Below, in pieces: positions 33,284 to 43,332 of a DNA stretch of 64,000 nt. Within the stretch, counting starts at the first letter, position 1; each line of letters begins with the position of its first letter. A model generated the notes under the pieces. The model did no database searches, had not been told where the DNA came from, and worked only from the letters and a program-made list of their open reading frames with translations. The stretch is from Ampelomyces quisqualis (lineage: Eukaryota; Ascomycota; Dothideomycetes; Pleosporales; Phaeosphaeriaceae), in the NCBI GenBank assembly GCA_018398575.1, contig JAGTXZ010000002.1, positions 2,110,501 to 2,174,500 on the forward strand, read 5' to 3'. A program made the position numbers and the translations under genes.

Positions 33284-33645
33284 CTATACTAATATGCTAG
33301 CGGCGCTACACTTGGTACTTTGGCGGTAATGTTTTCTGCACGAATATTGCTGCATCGCTGAAGAAATGAGCGGTAGCATGGAAACGTCTGGTAAGGCATA
33401 GCGTATATCACTAATGTCAGGTGCACTGCAGACGAGAATCCCAGCCTGAGGATCTGATCGCCAAGCCGGCTTCAAATAAAAGTCATTAGTTTCACTCGTT
33501 GGTATAGTATCATAGACTTACCGGATGCTCCGAGCGAAGTATCTGGTTCTTCTGACCATAGCACTTCGTTATGGTGATCGCACAGTCGTTGTTGACACAG
33601 CGAACCAAGTTGTAAGTTACGTCCTGAACGCGACTAAGGCCACCG
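33284..33645 (-). pseudogene. Possible small Cys-containing gene or gene relic
   Basis: On the minus strand an open segment (VQDVTYNLVRCVNNDCAITI, then TKCYGQKNQILRSEHP) ends exactly at a textbook GTAAGT donor. A 51-nt candidate intron follows (about 33475-33525, branch ACTAATGAC, acceptor TTTGAAG). The next exon continues in frame as PAWRSDPQAGILVCSAPDIS and runs to a stop at 33284. A second donor/acceptor pair (GTGAGC ... TGAAAG, about 33645-33689) lies upstream, but the exon before it has a stop in the required frame. I therefore cannot find a start codon. I do not recognise the family. It could be a broken gene, a gene with an unseen first exon, or chance. Confidence 0.3.
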
Positions 33646-33966
33646 CCTTTCAGTAGGGAACATGTGACGGACGTGCATGAGAGAGGCTCACGCTTGGACT
33701 ATAATAGCTCGAGATATTGGCCTGCAATGTGATAATGTTGTACCACCCATGCGCGTTGAGTATCGCCTTGCCATGTCGAGTTCGCAGCGCTTGTAGACGA
33801 AGAAAAGCCACTAGTTCACTTCCGCACAAGCGCACATTAGCGGCACCAGGTCAGTATCCGTAAATCGACAGGACAGCTTATTTCTCGCGATCTTGTCTAT
33901 GCGAGCACGAATTCAACTGCATCAAACCCTTCTTTACACTTTTCAAAGGAGATACGACATTTGAAG

Positions 33967-34380
33967 ATGTCTCCAAACCGCGCTCGTCCACGCCATCGCC
34001 CACTTACGCCCGCCACTATTGCTGGTGTGCTTTCGCTCATCCTACCTGCCTGCACGCTTGTCCGGCTGTCTGTCTCTACACACTCTGTGCTCCCGATAGC
34101 GTGGGCATGTTTGAATAGTGCTGTCACTTTCGTACTTTATGGATACGACAAGATGCAAGCAAGGAACAACGAATGGAGGGTCAAAGAGACGACGCTGCAC
34201 GTGTTGGCTCTCGTAGGTGGGTGGCCGGGTGCGCTCGTGGGCATGCACTACTTTCAACATAAGACGAGGAAGACTGGGTTTCAGATTGTGTTTTGGGCTA
34301 TTGTTCTCACATGGCAAGGATTTTGGTGGACTTTGTGGACACGAGGATTGCGACTAGGTTCAAATTCGTGGTTGACCTAA
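33967..34380 (+). CDS. DUF1294-domain small membrane protein
   Basis: Single exon, 137 aa, start ATG at 33967. The C-terminal part is the DUF1294 signature: FVLYGYDKMQARNNEWRVKE, TLHVLALVGGWPGALVGMHY, FQHKTRKTGFQIVFW and a final hydrophobic segment. Three or four hydrophobic stretches suggest a small multi-pass membrane protein. An N-terminal Arg/Pro-rich tail precedes them. The family is found in bacteria (often fused to cold-shock domains) and in fungi; its function is unknown. It is convergent with the small gene at 34471-34995, only 90 bp between stops. Confidence 0.85.
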   Translation: MSPNRARPRHRPLTPATIAGVLSLILPACTLVRLSVSTHSVLPIAWACLNSAVTFVLYGYDKMQARNNEWRVKETTLHVLALVGGWPGALVGMHYFQHKTRKTGFQIVFWAIVLTWQGFWWTLWTRGLRLGSNSWLT

Positions 34381-34470
34381 CAAACCCAGCCTATCGAGCC
34401 AAGGAAAGAGCATAGGGTATTGAGACCAACGCCAAACGCCTCATCCAGGTGCTTCGTCATCTTCATGGCG

Positions 34471-34995
34471 TTATTCGGCCTTTCTGAAATTCTTTTCGGT
34501 TGTCATGGTCGCCACGCGCTCCAAAGCGCTTTTGGCATATCCGTGGACTGTGTCCCAATCGACGCCATCAACCGCACGCTTGGTAGTCTCCCAGACCTGA
34601 GTTGCCGTTCGAACTACAAGCACAGGGGCATCAGCGGCCAGTCAAGGGTGACGTCAGTCTGTCCGTGGTTTCACCAGCTTGTTCTCCAAGAGGGTTCTGA
34701 GCAAGTCCACCCATAGCGTTACCGAGCCCTTTCTTGAGACTCTTGATGTCTTCCTGATCGGATGCGGGGATCTTGTTGATCTGGTCTGGATGGTGTCAGT
34801 ATGCGATTGGGCCTGCAGCGTGACGATGACGGGCGCACCCTTGGCCATGTAAGACATCTTGTTCTCGCCCATGGTCTGCAGAGCCTTGCGTTCCAGCGCT
34901 CGCTTGGTCTCGGGGTCGATGCCGAAGAAGTAGAAATAGGCGCCAACCAAGGCTAGGATGCCGGCGAAGACAGTGAAGATCTGTGTAGTGGTCAT
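34471..34995 (-). CDS. Small single-pass membrane protein, unknown function
   Basis: Three exons, 34995-34839, 34785-34675 and 34613-34471, giving 136 aa. I do not recognise a named family. The N-terminus (MTTTQIFTVFAGILALVGAY) is one transmembrane segment or uncleaved signal anchor. It is followed by GIDPETKRALERKALQTMGE and, across intron 1, YMAK to DQINKIPASDQEDIKSLKKG. Across intron 2, NPLGEQA joins VRTATQVWETTKRAVDGVDW, and the protein ends TTEKNFRKAE. Intron 1 (53 nt) has a TACTGAC branch site; intron 2 (61 nt) has GTGAAA and a CTTGTAG acceptor. The continuous amphipathic helix across both junctions and the frame closure (411 nt) support the model. A cytosolic or lumenal helical tail with one membrane anchor is the likely topology. 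Confidence 0.65.
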
Positions 34996-35817
34996 GGTGG
35001 GGATCGGCAGAGGGAAGTCAAGAAAAGTACAGAGCTGATGTACGCTAGACTGGTAGAGCGAGAAGAAGAGTGCACGAAGACAGCGAGACGGACAAGCAAT
35101 ATGCGCTCGAACCTGATCCGGTTTTGCAGAAGTAAGTCACGACATGCACATGACGTAGCGTTTCACTCGACCCTGCAAGCGCCACATGGAACGCAGTTGA
35201 GCCTGTCGAGGGCGTCGAGCTTGGCAAACCTCTGTGAACGACCCGACGCAGGGTCTCACAACCGACGTCGTTTTGGATGGACCATGCATGCGGTTTGACA
35301 ATGGGAGAGAAGCGGTGCTGCGCCACACGGCGCTTTTCGTGCCTCGTCTCCAGCTGCTCTCTGCCGTCTCTGCCTCTAACCGCGCAGGGCAACACATCGA
35401 GGCGCACTCAGAGCTGCAGAGCCAATGGGGTTGCTCAGCCACGCGACAAGGCGGACACGACCATGGCGCCTGCCCCCACCGCAATCGAACAGCAGCAGCT
35501 CCAAGACCCTCGGATATTTCTGGTGCTGCTGACACCTCCGCGCTCCTGTACACCATTCACGGCCCCTATTTCCTAGACACAGCCTTCTCCTGTCGCCTTG
35601 CGCGCACAATTGCGTTCTCCTGCTGAATTCCTACCCCTCACCAACCCCGCCACCAGCTGCACGCGCCTGATAGCTGATAGGCATCTCTGTCTGACATTCA
35701 GCCTCGCCACAAGTCAGCAGCTGGATTGCTGCAGCACCTTTGCCTACTATGAGTTGTACTTCTTTTCATAGCGTTCGACCCCCCATCTGCGACTGACGTC
35801 CTGCAACAGTGACAAAT
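34996..35817. other. Divergent intergenic region before the CaMK gene
   Basis: An 822-bp space between the small gene start (34995, minus) and the kinase start (35818, plus). Overlapping ORFs on both strands (35234-35626 plus, 35137-35556 minus) look like GC-rich chance frames. The 3' 200 bp are CT-rich and probably the kinase promoter and leader. Confidence 0.45.
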
Positions 35818-37247
35818 ATGCTCAACAAGCTCCACGGCCAGCCCGACAGCTATGATCGCAAGTTCGTGCCTACATGCCGCGCGCACGCATGCCCTATGCT
35901 GAGACTTCACCTACAGGTCGCGATACCGCTTCGGAAAGACACTGGGCGCCGGCACATACGGTATTGTGCGCGAGGCCGACTGCCCCGAGGGCAAGGTCGC
36001 CGTCAAGATCATCTTGAAGAAGAATGTCCGCGGAAACGAGCAAATGGTCTACGACGAGCTGGAGATGTTGCAACGCATGAAGCACCCGCACATCGTCAAG
36101 TTCCACGACTGGTTCGAGTCGAGGGCGAGTTGGCCGGTGGCAGTACGTGTTGGCCAGCGAAACTAACATGTCGCAGGACAAATACTACATTGTAACACAA
36201 TTGGCCACTGGCGGAGAGTTGTTCGATCGCATCTGTGAGAAGGGCAAATTCACCGAGAAGGACGCTGCCGAGACGATCAGGCAGGTCCTCGAAGCAGTCA
36301 ACTACCTCCACGAAAACAATGTCGTCCACAGAGGTGCGTCTGGCCATCCTCCTGCCCGGGCACTCTGCTAAGATAAGCTTAGATCTCAAGCCCGAGAACC
36401 TCCTTTATCTCACACGCGACGCCCACTCCTCCCTCGTGCTTGCAGACTTCGGTATCGCCAAGATGCTGGACTCCAAGAGCGAAGTTCTGACTACAATGGC
36501 TGGCTCATTTGGATATGCTGCCCCTGAGGTCATGCTGAAGAAGGGTCACGGAAAGCCTGTCGATATGTGGTCGATGGGTGTCATCACCTACACACTTCTC
36601 TGCGGTTACTCTCCATTCCGATCAGAGAACCTTGCCGACTTGATTGAGGAATGCAAGAACGGCCGTGTTATCTTCCATGAGCGCTACTGGAAGGAGGTCA
36701 GCAAGGAAGCCAAGGAGTTCATTACCCTCTTGCTACAGCCAGACCCCAATAAGCGACCGTCCAGCGAGGTCCGGCACATTGAAACACCTTCAGGGACTTT
36801 GACTGACAAGAATAGGACGCACTGAAGCACGTATGGCTCAGCGGCAAGACGGCTAGTGACCACAACTTGCTGCCCGAAATCCGCGCATACGTCGCAAAGG
36901 CACGGCTCAAGCGCGGCATTGAGCTTGTCAAGCTTGCAAACCGCATTGAAGCGCTCAAGATGCAGGAAGACGACGACGAGGAGGCGCCTGGCCAGGCTGA
37001 CATGCCAGCAAACGCCAAACAAGCCGCTGGAGAAGCCATCGCAGCACACACAGAAGAAAAGGGCTTGGTCACAAAGGAGACGACCAGTCCCCCGGGCATC
37101 AGCAAGGGCCCCGGCCGCCTGAGCAGGATTGCGAAGGGTGCCATTTTCCGAGAAGTGGTACTGGCCAAAGTGCGAGAGATGAAGGAACAGGAGGCGCGGG
37201 CTCAATTCGAGAAGAAGGCGACGGAGACTGGAACGAAGAAGGCTTGA
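35818..37247 (+). CDS. Calcium/calmodulin-dependent protein kinase type I-like
   Basis: Five exons, 35818-35861, 35917-36124, 36177-36333, 36383-36768 and 36816-37247, giving 408 aa. The kinase domain shows the Gly loop GKTLGAGTYGIV, the ATP Lys in VAVKIILKKN, MVYDELEMLQRMKHPHIVKF, TQLATGGELFDRICEKGKFT, the catalytic loop VVHRDLKPENLLYL, DFG in LADFGIAKML, the activation loop LTTMAGSFGYAAPEV, and DMWSMGVITYTLLCGYSPFR. HPHIVKF, GGELFDRI and the short C-terminal regulatory tail (KHVWLSGKTASDHNLLPEIR, RLKRGIELVKLANRIEALKM) fit fungal CMK1/CmkA kinases. The ARLKRGIELVKLANRI helix is a plausible autoinhibitory/calmodulin-binding site. Intron 2 has a GC donor; intron 4 has an unusual GTCCGG donor. 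All key catalytic residues are present. The start is the ATG at 35818. Confidence 0.9.
36125..36176 (+). other. GC-AG intron in the CaMK gene
   Basis: The exon ends GAGTCGAGG and the intron begins GCGAGT, with ACTAACATG as branch site and CGCAG as acceptor (52 nt). Removal gives WFESRDKYYIVTQ, the conserved kinase sequence. A GT alternative (GTGGCAGTA, 40 nt) would also keep frame but insert ASWP and be unusually short, so GC-AG is favoured. Confidence 0.65.
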
Positions 37248-37792
37248 TTGTCAGCGTGGCAGATTTTGGTATCATTTCATTATGCCTCTATTACCTCTAG
37301 CAAACATTTTTGGGCTTTCTGCACTTGGCGGTGATCTCAGGGACTCGCTTGGACGCCCTGGAAAGCGACAACCAGGTCTTGTTACCTAGAAGACGACGAT
37401 GGAATATCTCTTTTCTACTGTTCAAGACCAGCGCCTGATCCAATGCGCCAGTCTGATCCATTGACACGATGGTTGTCGGTGTCCTCTGTGAGAATAAGAG
37501 TCACATGGGAGGCAACAGGATGAGAGTAGAAGGAATCTACAACGAATCCTTGAACGGCATGCAGTCACTTCGCACTCATGAGGTGCTGGCATGCATCTGG
37601 CAGTGACGCCAAGGCACTAGCGCGTTGGATTGCCAAACTGGCACGGACCATGCGTGATTGGGAGACGAAGGAACGCGCTTTTGGATGCCATGCGATCACC
37701 GCATCCAACTGCACCCGCATACGATCCTCTACGTGCATCCACTGACTTGGGCACCGGCTTGAATCCACTGCGCGACCGCGAAACCCCTCCAA
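37248..37792. other. Intergenic, no gene seen
   Basis: A 545-bp space holding the kinase 3' end and the RSC4-like promoter. No ORF with family resemblance; the minus-strand ORF 37729-38355 overlaps the first exons of the next gene and is a chance frame. Confidence 0.45.
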
Positions 37793-40718
37793 ATGGAGAG
37801 TGCGGCAAAGCGCAAAGCTGCCACTGCTGCTTTGGGCGACGGAGATGGTCGCCCTGCGAAGCGCCAGAAAGCGCCGGTACGTGCAGCCCCCAGAAGCGTC
37901 GGATGCAGCGACGGTGGTGGATCAGAGGGTGCGAGCGACGTCGAGCGCGATGCGGCATGGCTCCCAAGATGGAGCGCGACGACTGGGTTCGACGAGTAGC
38001 CCTCTACACGTCCCGCCGGGCCCCTCCAGATCGCCGCAACACCACTACCGCCGCCCATGATGCATGCCGATATAGGAACAACAGGACACATGGAAACGCG
38101 GGACCAGCTTGCTAACAGTAGATCGCATGCGTGCAGGCCGAGCCAAAGAATCCGTCGCACCCCACGCATGAGACGACAGAGGAAACAACCACCAACGGCC
38201 TGCGGTTCCTGGACAGCTTGAAGGCTGCAAAGGACAAGACGTACGTGCCCCGAGACTGCAACCAGCCCAATCTGGCGCCGCACTTGTGTTATGTCGTCTA
38301 GCACCTCGAGGCGCACTCGCTGACAGCTTGCAGTGGCCGCCCGATCGCAGTTCACTTCCTCACGCTTCCGAGCCAGGTACCCCCTCTCCCCTTGCGCCTC
38401 CCTCTCGACTCCACTAACGGGCCGGGCGCAGACTGAGCTTCCCGAGTACTACGAGCACGTGAAGCTGCCTATCGCGCTAGATACCATTGAGGTATGGCAA
38501 GGCAATTCATTCCCTATGTCGCATAACACACCTGCCAAGTACCATGCTCAGCCCATATGCGCCAACGAGCTCCTCCCCATACTCACGCACTCCACGCCGC
38601 ATCCTAACGTGATAGAAGTCGCAGCAGACGCGGTACCAACAGCCGTGTCTCACGTGCATCATTATGACCTTTGGACATGGAGCTGACTGGGCGTTCTAGG
38701 GCAAATTACAGCGCAGAGAATACGCCAACCTCGCCCAGGTTGAAAGCGACTGCAAGCGACTGGTCAACAATGCGAAGGCCTACAACGACAAGCGGTCCGC
38801 CGTCTACGAGGATGCCGAGCGCCTACGCAAGACGGCCTCGAATTGGATGACCAAGTACAACCCTGCGTACTTGGTCGATGGCTACGTTGCAGTTGCAACA
38901 CCCATTCCCGGTGAAGAGAACTCTCTCCCAGGCAAACCGATCCCCCGCATCGCGTCGACTCCGCGAATCGCGCACTCGCCTGCTGCCAACCCCGACACAT
39001 CTGAGCGCCCTCGCCGAGCCGCTGCAGCTACCCAGCCTACAACTCCCGCGCCCTCCAAGCTGCGGCAGTCAGCATCTGCTGCTCGGCATGCAGATGACAA
39101 CCCAGACTTCGATGGCAAGACGTTTCAACAAGCACAGGAGCAGATCGTCAAGGAGCTCATAGACTACGTTGACCCTGAGTAGGTTATGCTTGTCCACATC
39201 ACCGTGCTTGACTAACTCCCAGCAGTAGCGGGCTGGCCATCTTTGCACCTTTCCTCAACCTTCCCAGCCGAAGTCTGAAGGACTACTACTCGCTAATCAA
39301 AGACCCCATGTCCTTGGCCGCCGTAAAGAAGAAGGTACAAGGAGTCGTTGGACGTGACCAACCAACAGGCCACACTCTCTTCAAGACTTGGGACCAGCTC
39401 GAGCACGCCATGAGCCTCATCTGGAAGAATGCGCGGGACTACAACGAGGATGGTAGCGACATCTACAATGTCTCGATTGAGCTCGAGGTAGGCACATGCC
39501 ATCAGATTCACAGACATGTAGTAATGGTGCCAGGAACTCTTCTACAAGCGCCTTGCAGAAGCCAAGGCCAAGGTTGACGAGCCGCCACAGCCAAAGCTGA
39601 AGCTCAACATGTCCACCTCAACGCCAGCTCCGAAGCAGCAGCTGAAACTCAAGCTCCGACAAAGCCCGGGATCTGAGCGTAATACTCCAGGTGCACGAAG
39701 CTCAGCAACGCCTGGCGTCATTGTTGACGGCGACGCACTCTTGAGGCAACAACGTCATGTCTTGAATAGCATGCATGGGCCCAAGTCAGCCCGTGCTTCT
39801 CCACAGGCGGGTATATCCATACCGTCGAATCCTTTTAGCGGCATCAAAGGCGCCTCCTCTGCGATTGCTTCCATCTCTGCAGCGCAGACTAAGACCGCCG
39901 GTTCTCCACCCGCCGTCAATGGCGTCAAGCATGACTTGCAGTCACCCGCGTTGAGCGCGATAAGGCCATCAAGTACAGTTTCTGACGGCCACGCTCAGCG
40001 CCTCAGTGTGTCCGCCTATACGCCTCACTCAGCCATGGCGCCTCCGCGTCCAACAAGCGGCAGTCCATATCCAAATGGTGTCGTAGGCCAGCCGGCGGCA
40101 ACTACGAATGGCCAATATCAACAGCCCACCTACAATGTCCCTCAGTCAGCGCTGCGTGTCAATACGTTCCGCAAGGTCCCCCTCACGAGTGAGTGACCAA
40201 TCCTTAAACGCGAACTGAGTAAAGTGCTAACTACTTCAGGCGTGAATGAGGCACTGATCCCGAAGGTCACGTTGAACACGCACCCGGCCCTCAATCTGCC
40301 CAAGCCCTGGTCTATCAACATTTTCGCCAACAAGCAGAAGATGGAGCACAGCGCCACGCTCATCGTACCATCGGCCAATTCCTACCTACAGATCACGCCC
40401 AAAATCCCCATCGCCTTGACCAGTCGCCTGTATCGCATATTCGTCTCTGTCAATGGCAACAGGGCTTTTGAAGTCAATCGAGTCCCTGTCACCGCCGGCA
40501 TTAACGGAGCTAGCCCTGGACCTGGCTATGAGAGCGGCAAGAAAAAGGGCGAGCCTGTGTTTGAAGCAAAGCTCGTCGGTGGCGTGAACCGCATCGAGGT
40601 AGAGTTGATTGCAGAGAAGGATCACAAGGATACACCAGAGACGAACAACGGCAAGGACCAAATTGAGATTGAAAAGTACACGATCTTTCTTCATCTCCAG
40701 CGACAATCATCGTATTAG
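37793..40718 (+). CDS. RSC4: RSC4-like tandem bromodomain chromatin remodelling subunit
   Basis: Eight exons: 37793-37876, 38137-38240, 38334-38376, 38432-38491, 38700-39178, 39226-39487, 39534-40188 and 40240-40718, giving 721 aa. Basic start MESAAKRKAATAALGD. Bromodomain 1: GLRFLDSLKAAKDKTGRPIA, VHFLTLPSQTELPEYYEHVK, LPIALDTIEGKLQRREYANL and CKRLVNNAKAYNDKRSAVYE. Bromodomain 2: IVKELIDYVDPDSGLAIFAP, FLNLPSRSLKDYYSLIKDPM, SLAAVKKKVQG and LIWKNARDYNEDGSDIYNVS. The Asn in each NxxxYN segment is the acetyl-lysine contact. A Ser/Pro-rich linker and a C-terminal beta-rich domain follow (MEHSATLIVPSANSYLQITP, YRIFVSVNGNRAFEV). This layout matches the Rsc4 subunit of the RSC nucleosome remodeller. 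Introns 1 (260 nt) and 4 (208 nt) are much longer than the rest; all phases close. Confidence 0.88.
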
Positions 40719-41341
40719 GATCTCGATACAGCGTCAGCAGGAGAGGAGGCATACCAGAAATTCTTGCAGGGTTCGGCGCAATAAGCAACGGTTCCCCACT
40801 ATTGTTGCACAGGCGTCTTGGCGTTCTCTCATGGGAAGGATAAGCATCATACGGATAGGATATTATGGTGTGTTCCTTTACCCAGTGCCAAAGGATGACA
40901 TTGCGACACTAGAATGCGGATTTAACCTTTCTCTCCGTTTTGGGCGGGGCTTCCCGTGTCGCACTATTTATTTCGTATGTATGTAGTAGCTACTACCACC
41001 TAGCAAACGACGATTTTACACACTTGCACCACCTCAACGCCCTGATCGGGTGTTCGCTCTTTTCGTGCTCCGACTTGAACATGCATCTCGGGACGCCCGC
41101 TGTATAGGTGCATGCATGCTTGATCTACGTAATTGGAAGACGACACGACTGGGCGTGCCACTTGGTGACTTGATTGATGTAAGAAGCTTAATCGGCAGAT
41201 GCACAGCACAAGCTAGAAAAGTCCCCAGCCGCCCTAACTTACAATAAAGTACAACTACTGCGTACTCCGTACCGCCTTTCAACACTGCCATCCCTTTCCA
41301 CAGCCTCGAATACTTACTTTTACCACTACCACCACTCACAC
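40719..41341. other. Intergenic, no gene seen
   Basis: A 623-bp space between the RSC4-like stop and the next plus-strand start. Contains TACTCCGTAC at 41263-41272, the reverse complement of a motif repeated elsewhere in the window. The 70 bp before 41342 are CT/CAC-rich, like a fungal leader. Confidence 0.45.
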
Positions 41342-42287
41342 ATGACCATGTCCTCCTCCTCCCTCCTGCGACCAAGCCTAATGATCTGCCACCCCACCCT
41401 GCACGACCCTACGCCCAACAACGCAGCAACATTCCTCCGCTGGACAAAACTGCATAACCGCGACTTACTCGATTTACCAGCCACGTCGCACAGCGGCAAA
41501 ATCACGCGCGCATTGCGATTCGTCAAGACGAACGCCACAGGCGCGGCGGGCGAGTAAGTGAGCTCCTCATTCCCATGTACGCTTCCACCCAAGCAGAGAA
41601 AAGAAAGTTATTTCGTCTGCGCAGGATGAGAGGGAATGAGACGGATTGTGCGGAAATCTGGGGCTACTGCGTGTCGTTGTTGTTGTTGTTGTTGTTGTTG
41701 ATGGGGCAAGTAGGTATTTCTACACCATTCTTTCGACTCACATGGGGTTTTGGCATTCGGCGCCATATCGTGCGCGGAGTACACGGTTGGATCTGGAGAA
41801 TACGCGGCCCTTGAGCGAGGGGGAAGAAGGTGTGGGGTGTGGGCGGGGGGAAATGGTGTGGGATATATGTGATGCTAGGTTTTCTATTTACGAAGAGGTT
41901 CGGGTTGGAGGTGGGCTTGGGTATGCGGATCATCCGAGGTGTGGGGGGGAGAAGTGGATTGTTGGTGTGAGTCTCGAGGGAGATGAATGGGAGGTGGAGA
42001 GGGTGCGGAAGGAGCTGGTGGTGTATGTGCAAAGGGGGGTAGGGGAGGGAGGGAAACTTTATTCGAGCTTGTATAAACATGGTGGGAAGGAAGCGCAGCC
42101 GGATAAGCATCCAGAGATTGCAGGAGATAGAATCGGGGGTGGAGAGTGGTTGGTGCTTGTGCTGATTGTGGATGAGAAGGGGGATAAGAGGGAGGGGTAT
42201 GTAGAGGGATTGATTGAGGACTGGAGAAAGGAGAAGGGCGAAGGGGTGAAGGCTGGGGTTTGGAAGGAAGAGCTGGATATGTTTTGA
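41342..42287 (+). CDS. Hypothetical protein, possibly dimeric alpha-beta barrel type
   Basis: Two exons, 41342-41553 and 41714-42287, giving 261 aa. I do not recognise the family with confidence. The first exon encodes MTMSSSSLLRPSLMICHPTL, then FLRWTKLHNRDLLDLPATSH and ITRALRFVKTNATGAAGE. The second starts YFYTILSTHMGFWHSAPYRA and has FSIYEEVRVGGG, WIVGVSLEGDEWEVERVRKE and a closing WLVLVLIVDEKGDKREGYVE. Alternating strands and helices, and a two-part pattern beginning with a WxxLHxxD-like segment, resemble EthD/dimeric alpha-beta barrel proteins; this is only a guess. The intron is long (160 nt), contains a GTT microsatellite, and its acceptor could be CAAG (41710) or GTAG (41713); both keep the frame. 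Exon 2 is very G-rich on this strand. Confidence 0.6.
41676..41700 (+). repeat. (GTT)8 microsatellite inside an intron
   Basis: Eight perfect GTT units (25 bp) lie in the 160-nt intron of the gene at 41342-42287, just before its acceptor. Length changes here would not alter the protein but could affect splicing. Confidence 0.9.
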
Positions 42288-42493
42288 GCGACTACATGAC
42301 ACAATAATTCGAGTAAGAAATTGACTTTGTCTTTACTAACAGCTATAAAGAAAAAGTGGCGAAATTATATCTGAACCACATCAAGACACTCACAACCTTA
42401 TACCCGTTTTCCGACCTCACTATAAGTAACCTCGACCACCGGACCCAACTCATTTACCGCCACCGAATGTCGCCACCCACACCTCCCTACTAG

Positions 42494-43332
42494 TCACCGT
42501 CGCGCCAATTTTGTACCCAACATCATAAAGAAAAGAATCTGCTCATCGCCCAACACTCCAATCCGGCGCGGATACGCGAGGGTGATCAAGTGCACATCTC
42601 CCTGCTTGAAGGTGCACGCGTCCACACTACCATCTAGATTCAGGATGGATATGCGCGCGCGGCCGATGTCGAAATTGTGTGGTTTTTCAAAGGACGCGGA
42701 GGAAGATCCGTCGGCGGCGTCTTGAGATCTTCGCACGGCGTGTTGCGCATCATAGTTTCCAAGGCACTGTTGGAAAGATTGCATGTGTTTCTTAGTACGG
42801 CGTTGGACTTTACGCTGAAGGAGTAGCGGAGGCTAAAGTCTCCGGGGCATTCGTGTCGGGTGAGATGAACTTAAGGCTCTCGAGGTAGTGCAGGGAGCCG
42901 GATTCGATGTGGAGGATTTGCCCTTGCGTGGTGGAGAAGGAGGAGCCGGAGTTGAGGATGGACACGGAGATCGAGTTGGAGAGGACATAGCCTATTCCGT
43001 TAGCGCTGAAGTGCCCTGTAACATTTTTAGAGAAGAAGGGGTTGAAGAGCGTTGGGTGTGCATGTACAGTGAGGTTTGCGGATTGCTTTTGGGCCGAGTT
43101 CGAGACGTTTGATGGAGAGGTTTTTGAGCATAGCGAGTTCCTCTATGGGGTACTTTATACATGGATCCATTTTCGCTTTCGAATAAAAGTTTGATATTGT
43201 CCAAGGGGACGAAATTTCGGGACATGGTGGCCATGATCCGATGGGTTGTGGTGCGCGGAAGTTATTCTCAAATGTGATGATGTTAGGCAGTAGTGAAAGC
43301 GGCAGGTGATAAATGCCTGAACTTCTATACAA
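42494..43332 (-). pseudogene. Decayed bicupin gene (oxalate-decarboxylase type)
   Basis: Fragments in successive minus-strand frames spell a two-cupin protein. From upstream: FENNFRAPQPIGSWPPC, KYPIEELAMLKNLSIKRLEL, GPKAIRKPH (first metal His motif, followed by a frame change), GHFSANGIGYVLSNS, VSILNSGSSFSTTQGQILHI, ESGSLHYLES, then CPGDFSLRYSFSVKSNAVLR, NTCNLSNSALETMMRNT, and KPHNFDIG. The text then jumps straight to RARISILNLDGSVDACTFKQ, GDVHLITLAYPRRIGVLGDE and QILFFMML. About 60 residues including the second metal-binding HxH motif are missing between FDIG and RARI, and at least three frame breaks are present. The first motif has lost the usual HWH (HCTC). The last 96 codons remain open. 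Family is inferred from recognition of the bicupin pattern. Confidence 0.72.

Noticed and set aside
41664..42302. 212-codon minus-strand ORF opposite the gene at 41342-42287
   Set aside because: Pro/His/Ser/Asn-rich antisense shadow; the sense frame spliced to an upstream exon is more protein-like.
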